Shown here piece by piece: positions 47,277-56,046 of a DNA stretch of 64,000 nt. Each line of letters opens with the position of its first letter. Within the stretch, counting starts at the first letter, position 1. Both the position numbers and the translations under genes were made by a program. The notes under the pieces were generated by a model that saw only the letters and a list, made by a program, of their open reading frames with translations, searched no databases and was not told the DNA's origin. Source of the DNA: an uncultured Lachnospiraceae bacterium (GTDB taxonomy: Bacteria > Bacillota > Clostridia > Lachnospirales > Lachnospiraceae); contig CADAKQ010000013.1 in NCBI GenBank assembly GCA_902788555.1, forward strand, positions 62,001-126,000. Reading direction: 5' to 3'.

Positions 47277-48974
47277 TTAATATAATGCTACTCCATTGCC
47301 CTGCAGGTAACAGCTTCTGCCCTCCCAATCAACAGTCTGGGTGTTGGTCATAAGTGTTCCGTCTGCGTTTGCGTAGCCATATCCGCCTGCAATACCCTCA
47401 GCAGGTGTTCCGTCTGCCCACTCAACCGTATCGGAGAATTGGAACCACTTGCCCATCTCCATAACTCCGTAAGGGTTAGCATAATAAAGTACAGAGCCTG
47501 TCTTATCATATGTAAGAACATCTACATACATATATCCAAATACATCGAAGAAACAGAAGTCATCTACTGCATCTCCTGCAATGGTCTTCTTGACATTGGC
47601 AAAGTCGGAAAACACCTCATGTCCTTCACTATCAAAGTATATTACATGAACTCCGTCAGGATGATATGTAAGTCTGTCCTTCATAGCTGTACCGTCAAGC
47701 TGGAAGTAATATGTGTATGTACCGTCACACATAAATTTATTGATAACCGGAGTTCCGTCTAAATCATTACATCTTATATCTCCGCTTGTATCAAGATAAA
47801 AGCCGATTATATCTTTGGTATCCGTTGCCACATTATCGGAACCACCATTTGAATTACCGTTGTTATCAGAATTGTTTACACAATTATCAGATGTATTTCC
47901 ACCATTTCCATTTTCTGAAGGATTTACATTACTCCATGGAAGTACATTTGAACCGGTATTTTGGTTATCGCTACTTGAATTATTGTTGTTTGTGTTACCA
48001 TCATTGTTGTTTGAATTATTGTTGTTTCCGGTATCGCTGCTTGAATTATTGTTGCTATCACTATTGCTGTTATTGTTTCCGGTATTATTATTTCCTGTAT
48101 CTGAATTGGAATTACTTCCTGTATCAGTTCCGGAATTATTATTTCCATGATCGGAATTACCACTGTCAGAACTGTCTCCGTTTCCGTTATCTTGTGAGTT
48201 ATTTCCGGATTCATTACCTGAGCCGCCGTTATCGTTTTGGTTATTATCTCCGGAATTATCGCCGGAATCACCGGTATTGCCACCGGAAGGATTATCTTCT
48301 GTGGTACTGTCAGACTGTTTTATTGTAAAGGTTTTTGTTACATTACTTGATGCAAAAAGACCTAAACCGTTTAAGGTAACTGTCAGTTTACTTCCGTCAC
48401 TTGAAACAGTTGAGCTTAATGTATAATCAGTATTATTTACAAGCGTTGTTCCATTGTATGTCACTGTAACCAATGATGCTACATCATCATAATTATCAGC
48501 GGATGTATCAACAGATACTACACATTTTTTTAAATCTAAGCATCTATCGGTTCCAACTCTGAATATAAAATTCTGGGCATTATCAGGACAATCCTTTTGG
48601 CGTACTGTAATTGTAGCTATAGTTTGAAATTTCATATTTAAAACTATATAATCATCACCTTTTTTAACCGATATAGAAGAAGGCTCTGATGAAATCACTT
48701 CAATTTCACTTATACTCAAGCCTTGAGGAGCAATATATACTTTGTTGTCAACATAATATCTATCATCTAATTTAGCTTTTGTATTTGATGTGGTTGACCC
48801 AAAGAAACAAGTAAAATTCTTCGCTTCCGCCATCTTCGATATATCTACCTCTTCATCCTCATATAAAACCTCTGCCTCGTTATAATTTGCGGCATTTGCA
48901 TTATTAATGTTCGGCATAAACACCGATAAAACCATAGCTAAAGCTATCGCACCTGTTATAATTTTCTTTTTCAA
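47277..48974 (-). CDS. Secreted surface protein: Ig-like head, Asn/Ser/Gly/Asp linker, cell-wall-binding module
   Basis: A TTG start at 48974 has AGGAGGGG eight bases before it and opens a signal peptide (MKKKIITGAIALAMVLSVFMP, cleavage near NANA). Residues ~50-225 are beta-rich with an Ig-like stretch (VTYNGTTLVNNTDYTLSST). Residues ~228-385 are a low-complexity linker of Asn, Ser, Gly and Asp. The last ~165 residues form the shared wall-binding module (YYFQLDGTAMKDRLTYHPDG to CYLQGNGVALY). The head does not point to an enzyme. It is probably a surface-displayed binding protein. It lies upstream of the YD fragment. Confidence 0.82.
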   Translation of the reverse strand: MKKKIITGAIALAMVLSVFMPNINNANAANYNEAEVLYEDEEVDISKMAEAKNFTCFFGSTTSNTKAKLDDRYYVDNKVYIAPQGLSISEIEVISSEPSSISVKKGDDYIVLNMKFQTIATITVRQKDCPDNAQNFIFRVGTDRCLDLKKCVVSVDTSADNYDDVASLVTVTYNGTTLVNNTDYTLSSTVSSDGSKLTVTLNGLGLFASSNVTKTFTIKQSDSTTEDNPSGGNTGDSGDNSGDNNQNDNGGSGNESGNNSQDNGNGDSSDSGNSDHGNNNSGTDTGSNSNSDTGNNNTGNNNSNSDSNNNSSSDTGNNNNSNNNDGNTNNNNSSSDNQNTGSNVLPWSNVNPSENGNGGNTSDNCVNNSDNNGNSNGGSDNVATDTKDIIGFYLDTSGDIRCNDLDGTPVINKFMCDGTYTYYFQLDGTAMKDRLTYHPDGVHVIYFDSEGHEVFSDFANVKKTIAGDAVDDFCFFDVFGYMYVDVLTYDKTGSVLYYANPYGVMEMGKWFQFSDTVEWADGTPAEGIAGGYGYANADGTLMTNTQTVDWEGRSCYLQGNGVALY

Positions 48975-49119
48975 AGCTTACCCCTCCTATAAAAATCAAT
49001 TATCTTTGTAAAAACTCATATAAGTACGCACAAATAACCAAGCTGTTATACATACACACTTTTAAGAAGCACCATAAAAATAATTATAAATTATATAAGA
49101 CTATTATTCAATTATAAAA

Positions 49120-50256
49120 TTAATTAAAATATTTATTTAATTCAGCATCAACTATGCTTTTTATATCTTCTGCTACAGCTTTTGCTTTTTCTTTTTTTAT
49201 TCCATTCTTTTTTGCTGTTTCAAGTATATCTTCCAGTTGCGGATTTGCACCATTGCCATTAACAGATGTTGTATGCTCGCCAAAATATGTTGTGCTGTAT
49301 GTTAGGTCATATGCCGGAGTCATTGTCCATATATCTTTTTCTTCATCATATATAAATGAAAAATTCTTTGCATGATCATCACGATTATGTGCAAACACAT
49401 TAAAGCACATAAGCCTGAACATATTTTCAATTTCGGATTTATTATCAAAGGATAAAATTCGTATCAATCTAAGCAAATCATTATAGTCAAGACACGGAGC
49501 TCTGAAATCCGCTTCCAGCATCGCCGTAGCTGTAAGCACAAGATATCTCTTTTGTTTTTTATCTTCTGATTTATCAAATCTTTTTGAACCAAAATATCCT
49601 TTGCATATATCTGATTTAAATAATTTGTGTTCCGCAACCGCAATTTTGCATTTCTTTGCACATTCATTATACTCATATTCTATAAATCCGATATCCCTAT
49701 TATCCATATGAGAAGGAAACTTTATCAACCACTCGCTACCATCATAATCAATAGTTACTTTAGGTCTGGCACCTCCGCTTGAACAACCGTGTTTGAATAA
49801 ATAATCAAGATTTGTTTCAGATTCTGATTTCAAAATTTCTAAACATGAATTTGATAATTTATCTAAATCAACAGATAAGTTATCATTCATTTCATTACAA
49901 AGCATTATACTCGGTCTATAGCTTAATGCTCCCATTCCGTTATCTCCAATTATGGCAAGTCTGTCCAATTCACCTATTTCATCCGGATTAATACCGTTTC
50001 TTTTTAGCATTCTGTCCAGTATCAATCTTCCCCAAGCATCAGGCAGGCTGTCAGCAAAAACACCAAAAAGTCCTCCAAATGTATAACCTTTTGGCACAAA
50101 TACATTTTTTTTAAGCGGTAACGAACGGGGACTAATTGAATAGCCCTCACTAAGCCATAGGTCAGAATACTCAAAAGCAACCTTTTTATCCTTTGTTTCT
50201 GCAAGTGTTCCCACTAACCTATCATCTATAAATACATCCAATTTACCTGTTCTCAT
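49120..50256 (-). CDS. hipA: HipA-family serine/threonine kinase toxin
   Basis: The 378-residue protein has the two-lobed HipA kinase fold: HipA_N (~5-105, VGTLAETKDKKVAFEYSD, SISPRSLPL), the ATP-loop segment GCSSGGARPKVTI (~160-172), the catalytic AHNRDDHAKNFSF (~300) and the metal DLTYS segment (AYDLTYS). All are intact, so it should be active. HipA toxins of E. coli phosphorylate glutamyl-tRNA synthetase to cause dormancy; the target here is unknown. The start overlaps hipB by 14 bp and has GGAGGTAATTA before it. Confidence 0.92.
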   Translation of the reverse strand: MRTGKLDVFIDDRLVGTLAETKDKKVAFEYSDLWLSEGYSISPRSLPLKKNVFVPKGYTFGGLFGVFADSLPDAWGRLILDRMLKRNGINPDEIGELDRLAIIGDNGMGALSYRPSIMLCNEMNDNLSVDLDKLSNSCLEILKSESETNLDYLFKHGCSSGGARPKVTIDYDGSEWLIKFPSHMDNRDIGFIEYEYNECAKKCKIAVAEHKLFKSDICKGYFGSKRFDKSEDKKQKRYLVLTATAMLEADFRAPCLDYNDLLRLIRILSFDNKSEIENMFRLMCFNVFAHNRDDHAKNFSFIYDEEKDIWTMTPAYDLTYSTTYFGEHTTSVNGNGANPQLEDILETAKKNGIKKEKAKAVAEDIKSIVDAELNKYFN

Positions 50257-50524
50257 TAATTACCTCCTGAATATTAGTATACGGTATATCTGTAAAAAGA
50301 TTTTTTAAATCATCAGCCAGTCCGAGTGCAACAGCAATACGTGTTAATGAAATCAAAGAAATATCTCCTGTTGTCTCAAATCTCTTAATAGAGCCATAGC
50401 TGACATTGCTCATCTCACTTAATTTTTGTTGGCTGATTTTTTGTCTTTTTCTAATATTTTTAACTCTTTTTGAAATTTCATAGTTTATTTCCTGAGGTGT
50501 TTCCCATAAAATATTTCTTGCCAT
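50243..50524 (-). CDS. hipB: HipB-like antitoxin, XRE-type HTH protein
   Basis: The 93-residue protein has a helix-turn-helix (RKRQKISQQKLSEMSNVSYGSIKRFE, in parts ~28-52), like HipB, which neutralises HipA and represses the operon. It is the first gene of the pair, with GGAGG nine bases before ATG 50524. Two identical palindromes in its promoter are the probable binding sites. Confidence 0.9.
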   Translation of the reverse strand: MARNILWETPQEINYEISKRVKNIRKRQKISQQKLSEMSNVSYGSIKRFETTGDISLISLTRIAVALGLADDLKNLFTDIPYTNIQEVINENR

Positions 50525-50570
50525 TAATTTAAACCTCCGATTATAATATTTACATTGTATTTATATTTCA

Positions 50571-50625
50571 GATAATATATTATCCAAAAGCAATAAATTC
50601 TAAACAAATTTGATAATATATTATC
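50571..50625 (-). promoter_or_regulatory. hipBA promoter with twin operator palindromes
   Basis: GATAATATATTATC occurs twice, at 50571-50584 and 50612-50625, 41 bp centre to centre (about four helical turns). On the minus strand TTGTTT (50602-50607), 17 bp and GATAAT (50579-50584) form the promoter, so the near operator covers the -10 and the far one abuts the -35. This is the arrangement expected for HipB autorepression. Confidence 0.8.
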
Positions 50626-50749
50626 TATGATAATTATAACATTAATATTATAAATTATCAATTATTATATTACATCTGCGACTGATTATCTGTCATTTAT
50701 ACAATTTCATCTTTGATTTATTAACAAAAGCATAACTTGTCCGATAAAG

Positions 50750-50791
50750 CCAAAAAGACTACAGACTTTCAATATGAAAATCTGCAGTCTT
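50750..50791 (-). terminator. Terminator after the 50818 surface gene
   Basis: AAGACT-A-CAGA pairs with TCTG-C-AGTCTT (50755-50765 with 50781-50791), with A/T pairs inside. On the minus strand a run of five T follows. Confidence 0.75.
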
Positions 50792-50817
50792 CTAAAATAT
50801 TTAGTATTTATAATATT

Positions 50818-53481
50818 TTAGTACAATGCCACTCCATTACCTTGCATATAACAGAATCTTCCTTCCCAGTCGTAGGTGTACTGGTCTTTCATAAGTGTTC
50901 CGTCATCCGTTGCATATCCATATCCACCTGCTATTCCATCACATTCAGTTCCGTCTCCCCATTTTACATTATCAGAAAACTGGAACCATTTGCCCATCTC
51001 AAGAACACCATACGGATTAGCATAATAAAGAGTTGTACCGGTCTTGTCCCATGTAATAACATCTACATAAAGATGTCCGAACACATCAAAGAAGCAATAA
51101 TCATCAACCTCTTCTCCAGCAATTGATTTTTTAACATGGGAGAAATCATTAAACACCTCATGACCATTCTCATCAAAGTATATTACATGTACTCCGTCAG
51201 GATGGTAGGTAAGTCTATCCTTCATAGCAGTACCATCTGCCTGGAAGTAATAGGTAAATTCTCCGTCACATTTAAATTCATCAATTACAGCATTACCGTT
51301 GGAATCATAACATCTTACATCTCCTGACTCTTCCTTGAAAAATTCGCAGCCTTGATATGTTGAAAATTTATCACCTTCCTCTTTATCGACAGGCTTTACT
51401 ACCTCCTGTTTTGATTCTTCTTTACTTGCCTCATTACCTAATTTAAGTAAATTTTCATGCCAAACAGGAATAGGATTTTGCTCATATAATTTTTCAGCGC
51501 CGTCAAATGATGTATTATTTTTAATCAAATCTTCAATTAAGCTCTTATTATTTGGATAACTTCCATTTTTAAATAATTTTGTTTGATAGGCTTCGTCCAT
51601 ACATAAAAGATTAAGGATTTTTGCCGCATCAGCTTCACAACTGCCTTTATCTATTACTCCTATATATGTTCCGCCCCATACATATCCTGCCGGGCCCTCA
51701 CATATTCCAATTTTACTGTCACTTTCAAAAACCCATTTATCAAACCATGTACATCCAAACCATGCAAAAACATTACCATTCATATCCTTTACCCACGCTT
51801 CGGAATAGCCTTCATTTCCGTTTGTATATGGTTCAATTTTCTTTACATATGCATCATAATCACTATTTGATTCGGATAAATCCTTTGCTCCATAATAAGC
51901 ATACATAATATGATCCGTTCCGGAAAGCATACCATATCCTGCCTGTTTAACAGTCTTAGCAGATTCTAAGAATGTATCCCAATCCTTTAAGTACTCCTGT
52001 ATCTTTGCCGAATCATCAGTTCCAAATACAGATTTTGCTATATCCTTTCTGTAAATAACAGCACCCGGACATAAATCATAAGCAGCAAGATAAAGCTTAT
52101 CATTATTGGTACCACGATTTACAGCATATGCATATGCACTCTTTTTATAATCAGCTTCACTAAAGCCTATATCAGACAATGTGTTTAAATTAATTGATTT
52201 ATACGCTTTAGCAACCAAATCAGAATCAACAGCCAATATTATTGTAGTATTTTTAGCTGCATTTGCCAATAAATTAATCTCTTCTATATATTCATCTCCT
52301 GTACCGGATACGCCAAAATTAATATAATAAACTTTATCCTTTAACTCAGGATATATCTCAATTAATGAATCTACCCTTGTTTTAAATTCTTCATTCCATG
52401 AAACAATAGTAACCTTTCCGTCTGTTTGCTTTGCAATCTCCTGTATATCTATTTCCGACTCTTCTATATACGGATCATCTATAATTCCCGGATCAGGCTG
52501 TTCAACCTCAGCCGCACCGTCTTTCCATATTGCTTTTATTGTTATATCTGTTGAGCTTCCGGAAAAAGCTATAATTTCATTTGCCATTCCTGAATTAATC
52601 GTCTTCTTTGTTTTGTTATCGATTATTTCCCATTTATCAAAAGCCTTGTTTGCAGGCGCCGTAAATGATGCTTCCGGCAAAGTATAGTTTCCGTATGCTC
52701 CGATTTCTACAGAACTCATGGAACCGCTTCCGCCATTTGCATCAAAGGTAACCTTACATGCCGGGTTTATAAATTCAGGGGATTTATGAGATTGAGTATA
52801 ACTTTTATTACTATTTAAATTCATAGCTGATACAGTAAATGTATATACGCCGGGTCCATTACCTAATACTGTGTTTGCATTAAGCTTTTTTTCATTTTTA
52901 GAAATATTCCAAAATCCTTTTTGCATCATTTCCATTGAATCAGAAGGAGATTCTCCATCCTTTTTAAAAGTTATACTATATGTAATATCATCATCCTCAA
53001 TGCTACAATCCCATACTGCATTTGTTCCATCCCATTTAAGATTGCTATAGTCAGAATTTTCAATATTATTATTTACATTTTTTTCAGGGGATGTGTTATC
53101 AAATCCGCTTTGAGCAATAACATTATTGTCTTCATCTTTTTTTATTGCGCAAACAGTAAATGTATATTTTCCATCACCGTACGTTGACAAAATATTATAT
53201 ACATTTATTTTTTCTGTATCTGTGGTTTCTAATAAAGCAATATCATATTCATTTCCATCAAAAGTAACCTTATTTTTTATTAATTCACCATCTTTGTAAA
53301 AATTAACATAGTATTCGGTTGCACCCTCAACAGCATCCCAGACTGCATAAGTACCTTCCCACCTTAGATTTATAGGTGTATCCAAACCGTCTGCATAGGA
53401 TTCGATTCCTGTAATAGAAATCAAGCTAAACATCAACACAAGTGTTAATATTAAGCTAATATTTCTTCGTAAAGCTTTCAT
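50818..53481 (-). CDS. Secreted protein: fibronectin-like repeats, InlB-type repeat, solute-binding domain, cell-wall-binding module
   Basis: The 887-residue protein has a signal peptide (~1-31). Two Fn3-like repeats follow (~35-135 and ~148-238: LRWEGTYAVWDAVEG and LKWDGTNAVWDCSIE, each ending YTFTV). An InlB/Listeria-Bacteroides-type repeat lies at ~240-315 (VTFDANGGSGSMSSVEIG). Residues ~345-690 resemble a family-1 extracellular sugar-binding domain (GKVTIVSWNEEFKTRV, DLCPGAVIYRKDIAKSVFG, GPAGYVWGGTYIGV). The last ~165 residues are the shared wall-binding module. A periplasmic-type binding domain fixed to the wall and far from a membrane transporter is unusual. No ABC permease is nearby. 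Confidence 0.82.
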   Translation of the reverse strand: MKALRRNISLILTLVLMFSLISITGIESYADGLDTPINLRWEGTYAVWDAVEGATEYYVNFYKDGELIKNKVTFDGNEYDIALLETTDTEKINVYNILSTYGDGKYTFTVCAIKKDEDNNVIAQSGFDNTSPEKNVNNNIENSDYSNLKWDGTNAVWDCSIEDDDITYSITFKKDGESPSDSMEMMQKGFWNISKNEKKLNANTVLGNGPGVYTFTVSAMNLNSNKSYTQSHKSPEFINPACKVTFDANGGSGSMSSVEIGAYGNYTLPEASFTAPANKAFDKWEIIDNKTKKTINSGMANEIIAFSGSSTDITIKAIWKDGAAEVEQPDPGIIDDPYIEESEIDIQEIAKQTDGKVTIVSWNEEFKTRVDSLIEIYPELKDKVYYINFGVSGTGDEYIEEINLLANAAKNTTIILAVDSDLVAKAYKSINLNTLSDIGFSEADYKKSAYAYAVNRGTNNDKLYLAAYDLCPGAVIYRKDIAKSVFGTDDSAKIQEYLKDWDTFLESAKTVKQAGYGMLSGTDHIMYAYYGAKDLSESNSDYDAYVKKIEPYTNGNEGYSEAWVKDMNGNVFAWFGCTWFDKWVFESDSKIGICEGPAGYVWGGTYIGVIDKGSCEADAAKILNLLCMDEAYQTKLFKNGSYPNNKSLIEDLIKNNTSFDGAEKLYEQNPIPVWHENLLKLGNEASKEESKQEVVKPVDKEEGDKFSTYQGCEFFKEESGDVRCYDSNGNAVIDEFKCDGEFTYYFQADGTAMKDRLTYHPDGVHVIYFDENGHEVFNDFSHVKKSIAGEEVDDYCFFDVFGHLYVDVITWDKTGTTLYYANPYGVLEMGKWFQFSDNVKWGDGTECDGIAGGYGYATDDGTLMKDQYTYDWEGRFCYMQGNGVALY

Positions 53482-53537
53482 ATTTTTACCTCACTTTCCT
53501 TTATAATTGATATGCATATTATAATCTTTAAAAAAAA

Positions 53538-53593
53538 TAACAACAAGAGACATTGTCTAAACGACATATAAACCGTCATAAACAACATCTCTT
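53538..53593 (-). terminator. Hairpin terminator downstream of the sensor cluster
   Basis: On the minus strand AAGAGATGTTGT pairs with ACAATGTCTCTT (two wobbles), and a run of eight T follows within a few bases. It could end transcripts coming from the 56759-54075 operon and its decayed downstream region. Confidence 0.6.
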
Positions 53594-53621
53594 TTTATAA
53601 TTTATATAATAATTTCAAATC

Positions 53622-53666
53622 CTAATATAACGCCACACCATTACACTTAATTTAGTAGCTTCTACC
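53622..53666 (-). pseudogene. Decayed tail of a cell-wall-binding module
   Basis: On the minus strand the codons read GRSY-stop-IKCNGVALY-stop. Intact modules end GRSCYLQGNGVALY-stop. The match covers the last 15 codons only and includes an internal stop. It marks a lost surface-protein gene between the sensor cluster and the 50818 gene. Confidence 0.7.
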
Positions 53667-53716
53667 CTAACAGAAAATTTTTTTACTTGAATTATTATTT
53701 AAAGAACTGCTTTAAT

Positions 53717-54072
53717 TTAATGTTCTTTATTCAGTAGTTTTTTAAGTTGTTCTATCTCTGCTTTTTGGCTGTTTATAATAGCTTGATTTTCAGCACGACC
53801 TTTTTCTATTCCTTTTTCAAATCCTTCTTCATATCCTTCTTCACGAATAGACTTTTTATAAAGCTCCTCATCAAATTCAAATATACTCATTTAAATCACC
53901 TCAGCCTTGTTTGCTAACAGGAAATCCTTCAATATATCATGCTTTATGCAGTAGTCTATTGCAAGCGGTACGGCTTCTTCAAGAGAATAGGTTTTTAAGT
54001 AATCACGTACAACATCAACATACTGCATCTCGCCTAACGTCTCGATGAATTACTCGTCAAAGTGTCTCTTTA
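53717..54072 (-). pseudogene. 3' remnant of an Rpn/PD-(D/E)XK nuclease-family transposase-like gene
   Basis: Two in-frame pieces are joined by a single TAA. A 45-residue piece from ATG 54028 (MQYVDVVRDYLKTYSLEEAV, ending LLANKAEVI) is followed at once by ATG 53890, giving MSIFEFDEELYKKSIREEGY and a coiled tail (57 residues, stop at 53717). A further in-frame TAA precedes FIETLGEMQY. The pieces are the C-terminal part of the Rpn-type PDDEXK family common in Lachnospiraceae. The N-terminal nuclease domain is absent and the gene is clearly broken, though the last 57-residue piece could still be translated. The sequence 53482-53716 otherwise holds a terminator and the decayed module tail. Confidence 0.75.
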
Positions 54073-54074
54073 AT

Positions 54075-55340
54075 TTATATCAACACACTTATATTAGCTT
54101 TATTGCTTTCTTTGTCATAATAGCAACGGCAATTTCTTCTTTCAGCCTTTATATAGGTAATAAGCCTGCTTATGGTCTTTTCATTGTGTATATCGGATGT
54201 ACACTGCATATCAATTGAAACAAACATTTTATCATTTACATTTCTCAGGCTTATGACAACATAGGTCTTTTCCTTAATTTTTTCACTAATATCAGAAACA
54301 GATTTAATTATGTAGGACAATATTTTTTCATTTTCATCCAGAAGCTTTTCGCAGTTTCCTCCTATTGTCAGCTCGCATACTCCGTTTTTTTCTTTAACCT
54401 TGCTTTCAAGCTCGGAAAAAAGACTGTCTATCATCAAGCTTCCCGTAAGCGGATTACATGAAAAGCTGCTTCTATGCTCATCTATGCTTTTGGCATATTT
54501 TAAAAGAACTTCATTATCTTTCGATTTATGTATAATATCATCAGTGTAGCTTTCATATTCTTTTTTTATTTTGTTAAGGCTGATATTATCCCTGTAAGCT
54601 TCAAGATACCTGCCGCTCATATGGCTTTCCGCCGTAACAGCAGTCAAAAGCTCCTTTTCAAACTGCTTTCTCATATTGACATTATACATATAAAACATTA
54701 TATAAAAAATCACGATAAGGAAAATAAGGTGGGGAATAATTATATATGATTTTACACTTTTCTTTTCATTCGGTGTGTAAGCTCTGAAAAATATAGATAT
54801 GCCTCCGTATATAAAATATGCAAATATAATAATTTTATATATCACATAAGTATCGGTTGTATTTCTCCTTGTAATCCTTCTGAATAAGAAAATACTAATA
54901 AAGTAAGAAATAATTAGCATTATAACAAAATACATAACACCCGGAGCAGATCCGTTACCTGTCCTTAAAAGATTACTGTCAAGCAAGACCTTCCCGGTTT
55001 TCGGATTAAGCATAGAAATTACATTTACAAGAACATTTGATAAAATATTAAGATTCATAAACCACACAATATTTTTATATATATTTCCATAGCAAAAGTA
55101 AGAACACAGATAATATATAAAAATCTCAATTAAAAATCCGATAATCCCATAAAAATATCGCAAATAAAAATTATCAGGCTTTAAATACAGCAAAAAATCC
55201 ACAAAGAGAAAAAGCACCCATATAACCGCATACAAATATATAAGCTTTATCCCCTTTATTCTTGGATAATAAGCAAATACAACCAACAATATACAGCAAA
55301 AAGCCATACACACATCCAAGAAAACATCAATCCATGACAT
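54075..55340 (-). CDS. Multi-helix sensor of the Agr-type GHKL family lacking kinase motifs
   Basis: The 421-residue protein has about six or seven membrane helices in residues ~5-220, like AgrC-type sensors, and a cytoplasmic tail of ~200 residues. The expected phosphoacceptor (HD in a context like RHDxxN) is replaced by AYRDNISLNK. The N-box (NLLDNAIEA type) is not recognisable, since the equivalent stretch reads SYIIKSVSDISEK, and the glycine-rich G-boxes are missing. It is probably a pseudokinase that senses and works through the active kinase encoded just upstream. GGAGATTTAGTT precedes the ATG. It is the last gene of the cluster. Confidence 0.72.
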   Translation of the reverse strand: MSWIDVFLDVCMAFCCILLVVFAYYPRIKGIKLIYLYAVIWVLFLFVDFLLYLKPDNFYLRYFYGIIGFLIEIFIYYLCSYFCYGNIYKNIVWFMNLNILSNVLVNVISMLNPKTGKVLLDSNLLRTGNGSAPGVMYFVIMLIISYFISIFLFRRITRRNTTDTYVIYKIIIFAYFIYGGISIFFRAYTPNEKKSVKSYIIIPHLIFLIVIFYIMFYMYNVNMRKQFEKELLTAVTAESHMSGRYLEAYRDNISLNKIKKEYESYTDDIIHKSKDNEVLLKYAKSIDEHRSSFSCNPLTGSLMIDSLFSELESKVKEKNGVCELTIGGNCEKLLDENEKILSYIIKSVSDISEKIKEKTYVVISLRNVNDKMFVSIDMQCTSDIHNEKTISRLITYIKAERRNCRCYYDKESNKANISVLI

Positions 55341-55380
55341 AACTAAATCTCCATAAGTATATATTTTAACTTTAGGTCAC

Positions 55381-56046
55381 TCAAAAAACTATCTCACATT
55401 TAAATTTATTATCCATATCAGATACAGACATACTTCCGTTATATTTCTTAACAATCATATCAATAATTTCAGTTCCGAGACCATGCAGCTTAGCATCTGA
55501 CTTAGATGTGGAAAAATGTGTTTCCATAGGTTTTTCGGAAGAAAGCTTATCATTTATTATACAAACATATCTGTTCTTAACAACAATACTTACCTTACAG
55601 TCTTTCTTACCTGTTCTTTCACACGCTTCAATAGCATTATCAACAAGATTTGATAAAAGACCTACGACATCAACCTCAGTCATATCAAAACAAAAAGCCT
55701 CAGTATCTGTCTCAAAAGCAATATTAAGAGACTGAGCCTTTCGTTTTTTTTCATTTATTATTATATCTATGGTATCTTCGATTACATTTCCGGAAAAATC
55801 CGTGATACGTTCGATAGCATCCGTTACTTCTCTTTGCTTAGAAATATCATGTCGTATGTGTTTTAAATTCCGATTATCTTTTGCTATTTTTTTATATTGT
55901 TTGTCATATAAGCTGTCTTGTTTTTTTCTTTCTGCCATAGATTTTTCAATATTAATTCTGGACTTGTAATTATATATCTGAATTATAAGCAGTAAAGTAA
56001 TTATCAAAAAAACAAAAACAAATTTTATCGTCTTCATAAAAAACAC
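55381..56046 (-). CDS. Short GHKL histidine kinase with one membrane helix
   Basis: A GTG start at 56046 overlaps the regulator's TAG by one base and is preceded by GGGGAG; 221 residues result. One membrane helix (~6-24) is followed by the H-box IRHDISKQRE (His66), N-box SNLVDNAIEACE (~130) and G-box HGLGTEIID (~190). All catalytic motifs are present, but there is no sensor domain, and the multi-helix partner gene follows. An ATG three codons downstream is an alternative start with poorer spacing. Confidence 0.85.
   Translation of the reverse strand: MFFMKTIKFVFVFLIITLLLIIQIYNYKSRINIEKSMAERKKQDSLYDKQYKKIAKDNRNLKHIRHDISKQREVTDAIERITDFSGNVIEDTIDIIINEKKRKAQSLNIAFETDTEAFCFDMTEVDVVGLLSNLVDNAIEACERTGKKDCKVSIVVKNRYVCIINDKLSSEKPMETHFSTSKSDAKLHGLGTEIIDMIVKKYNGSMSVSDMDNKFKCEIVF

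Noticed and set aside
47068..47328. Frameshifted extension of the 47277 surface protein
   Set aside because: The module ends with its normal GNGVALY and stop, and other copies end at the same place. The YD-like frame is better read as an independent fragment.
47775..48290. Overlapping plus-strand and alternate-frame proteins over the Asn/Ser-rich linker
   Set aside because: Low-complexity DNA keeps several frames open at once. Only the minus-strand frame joined to the signal peptide and wall module has support.
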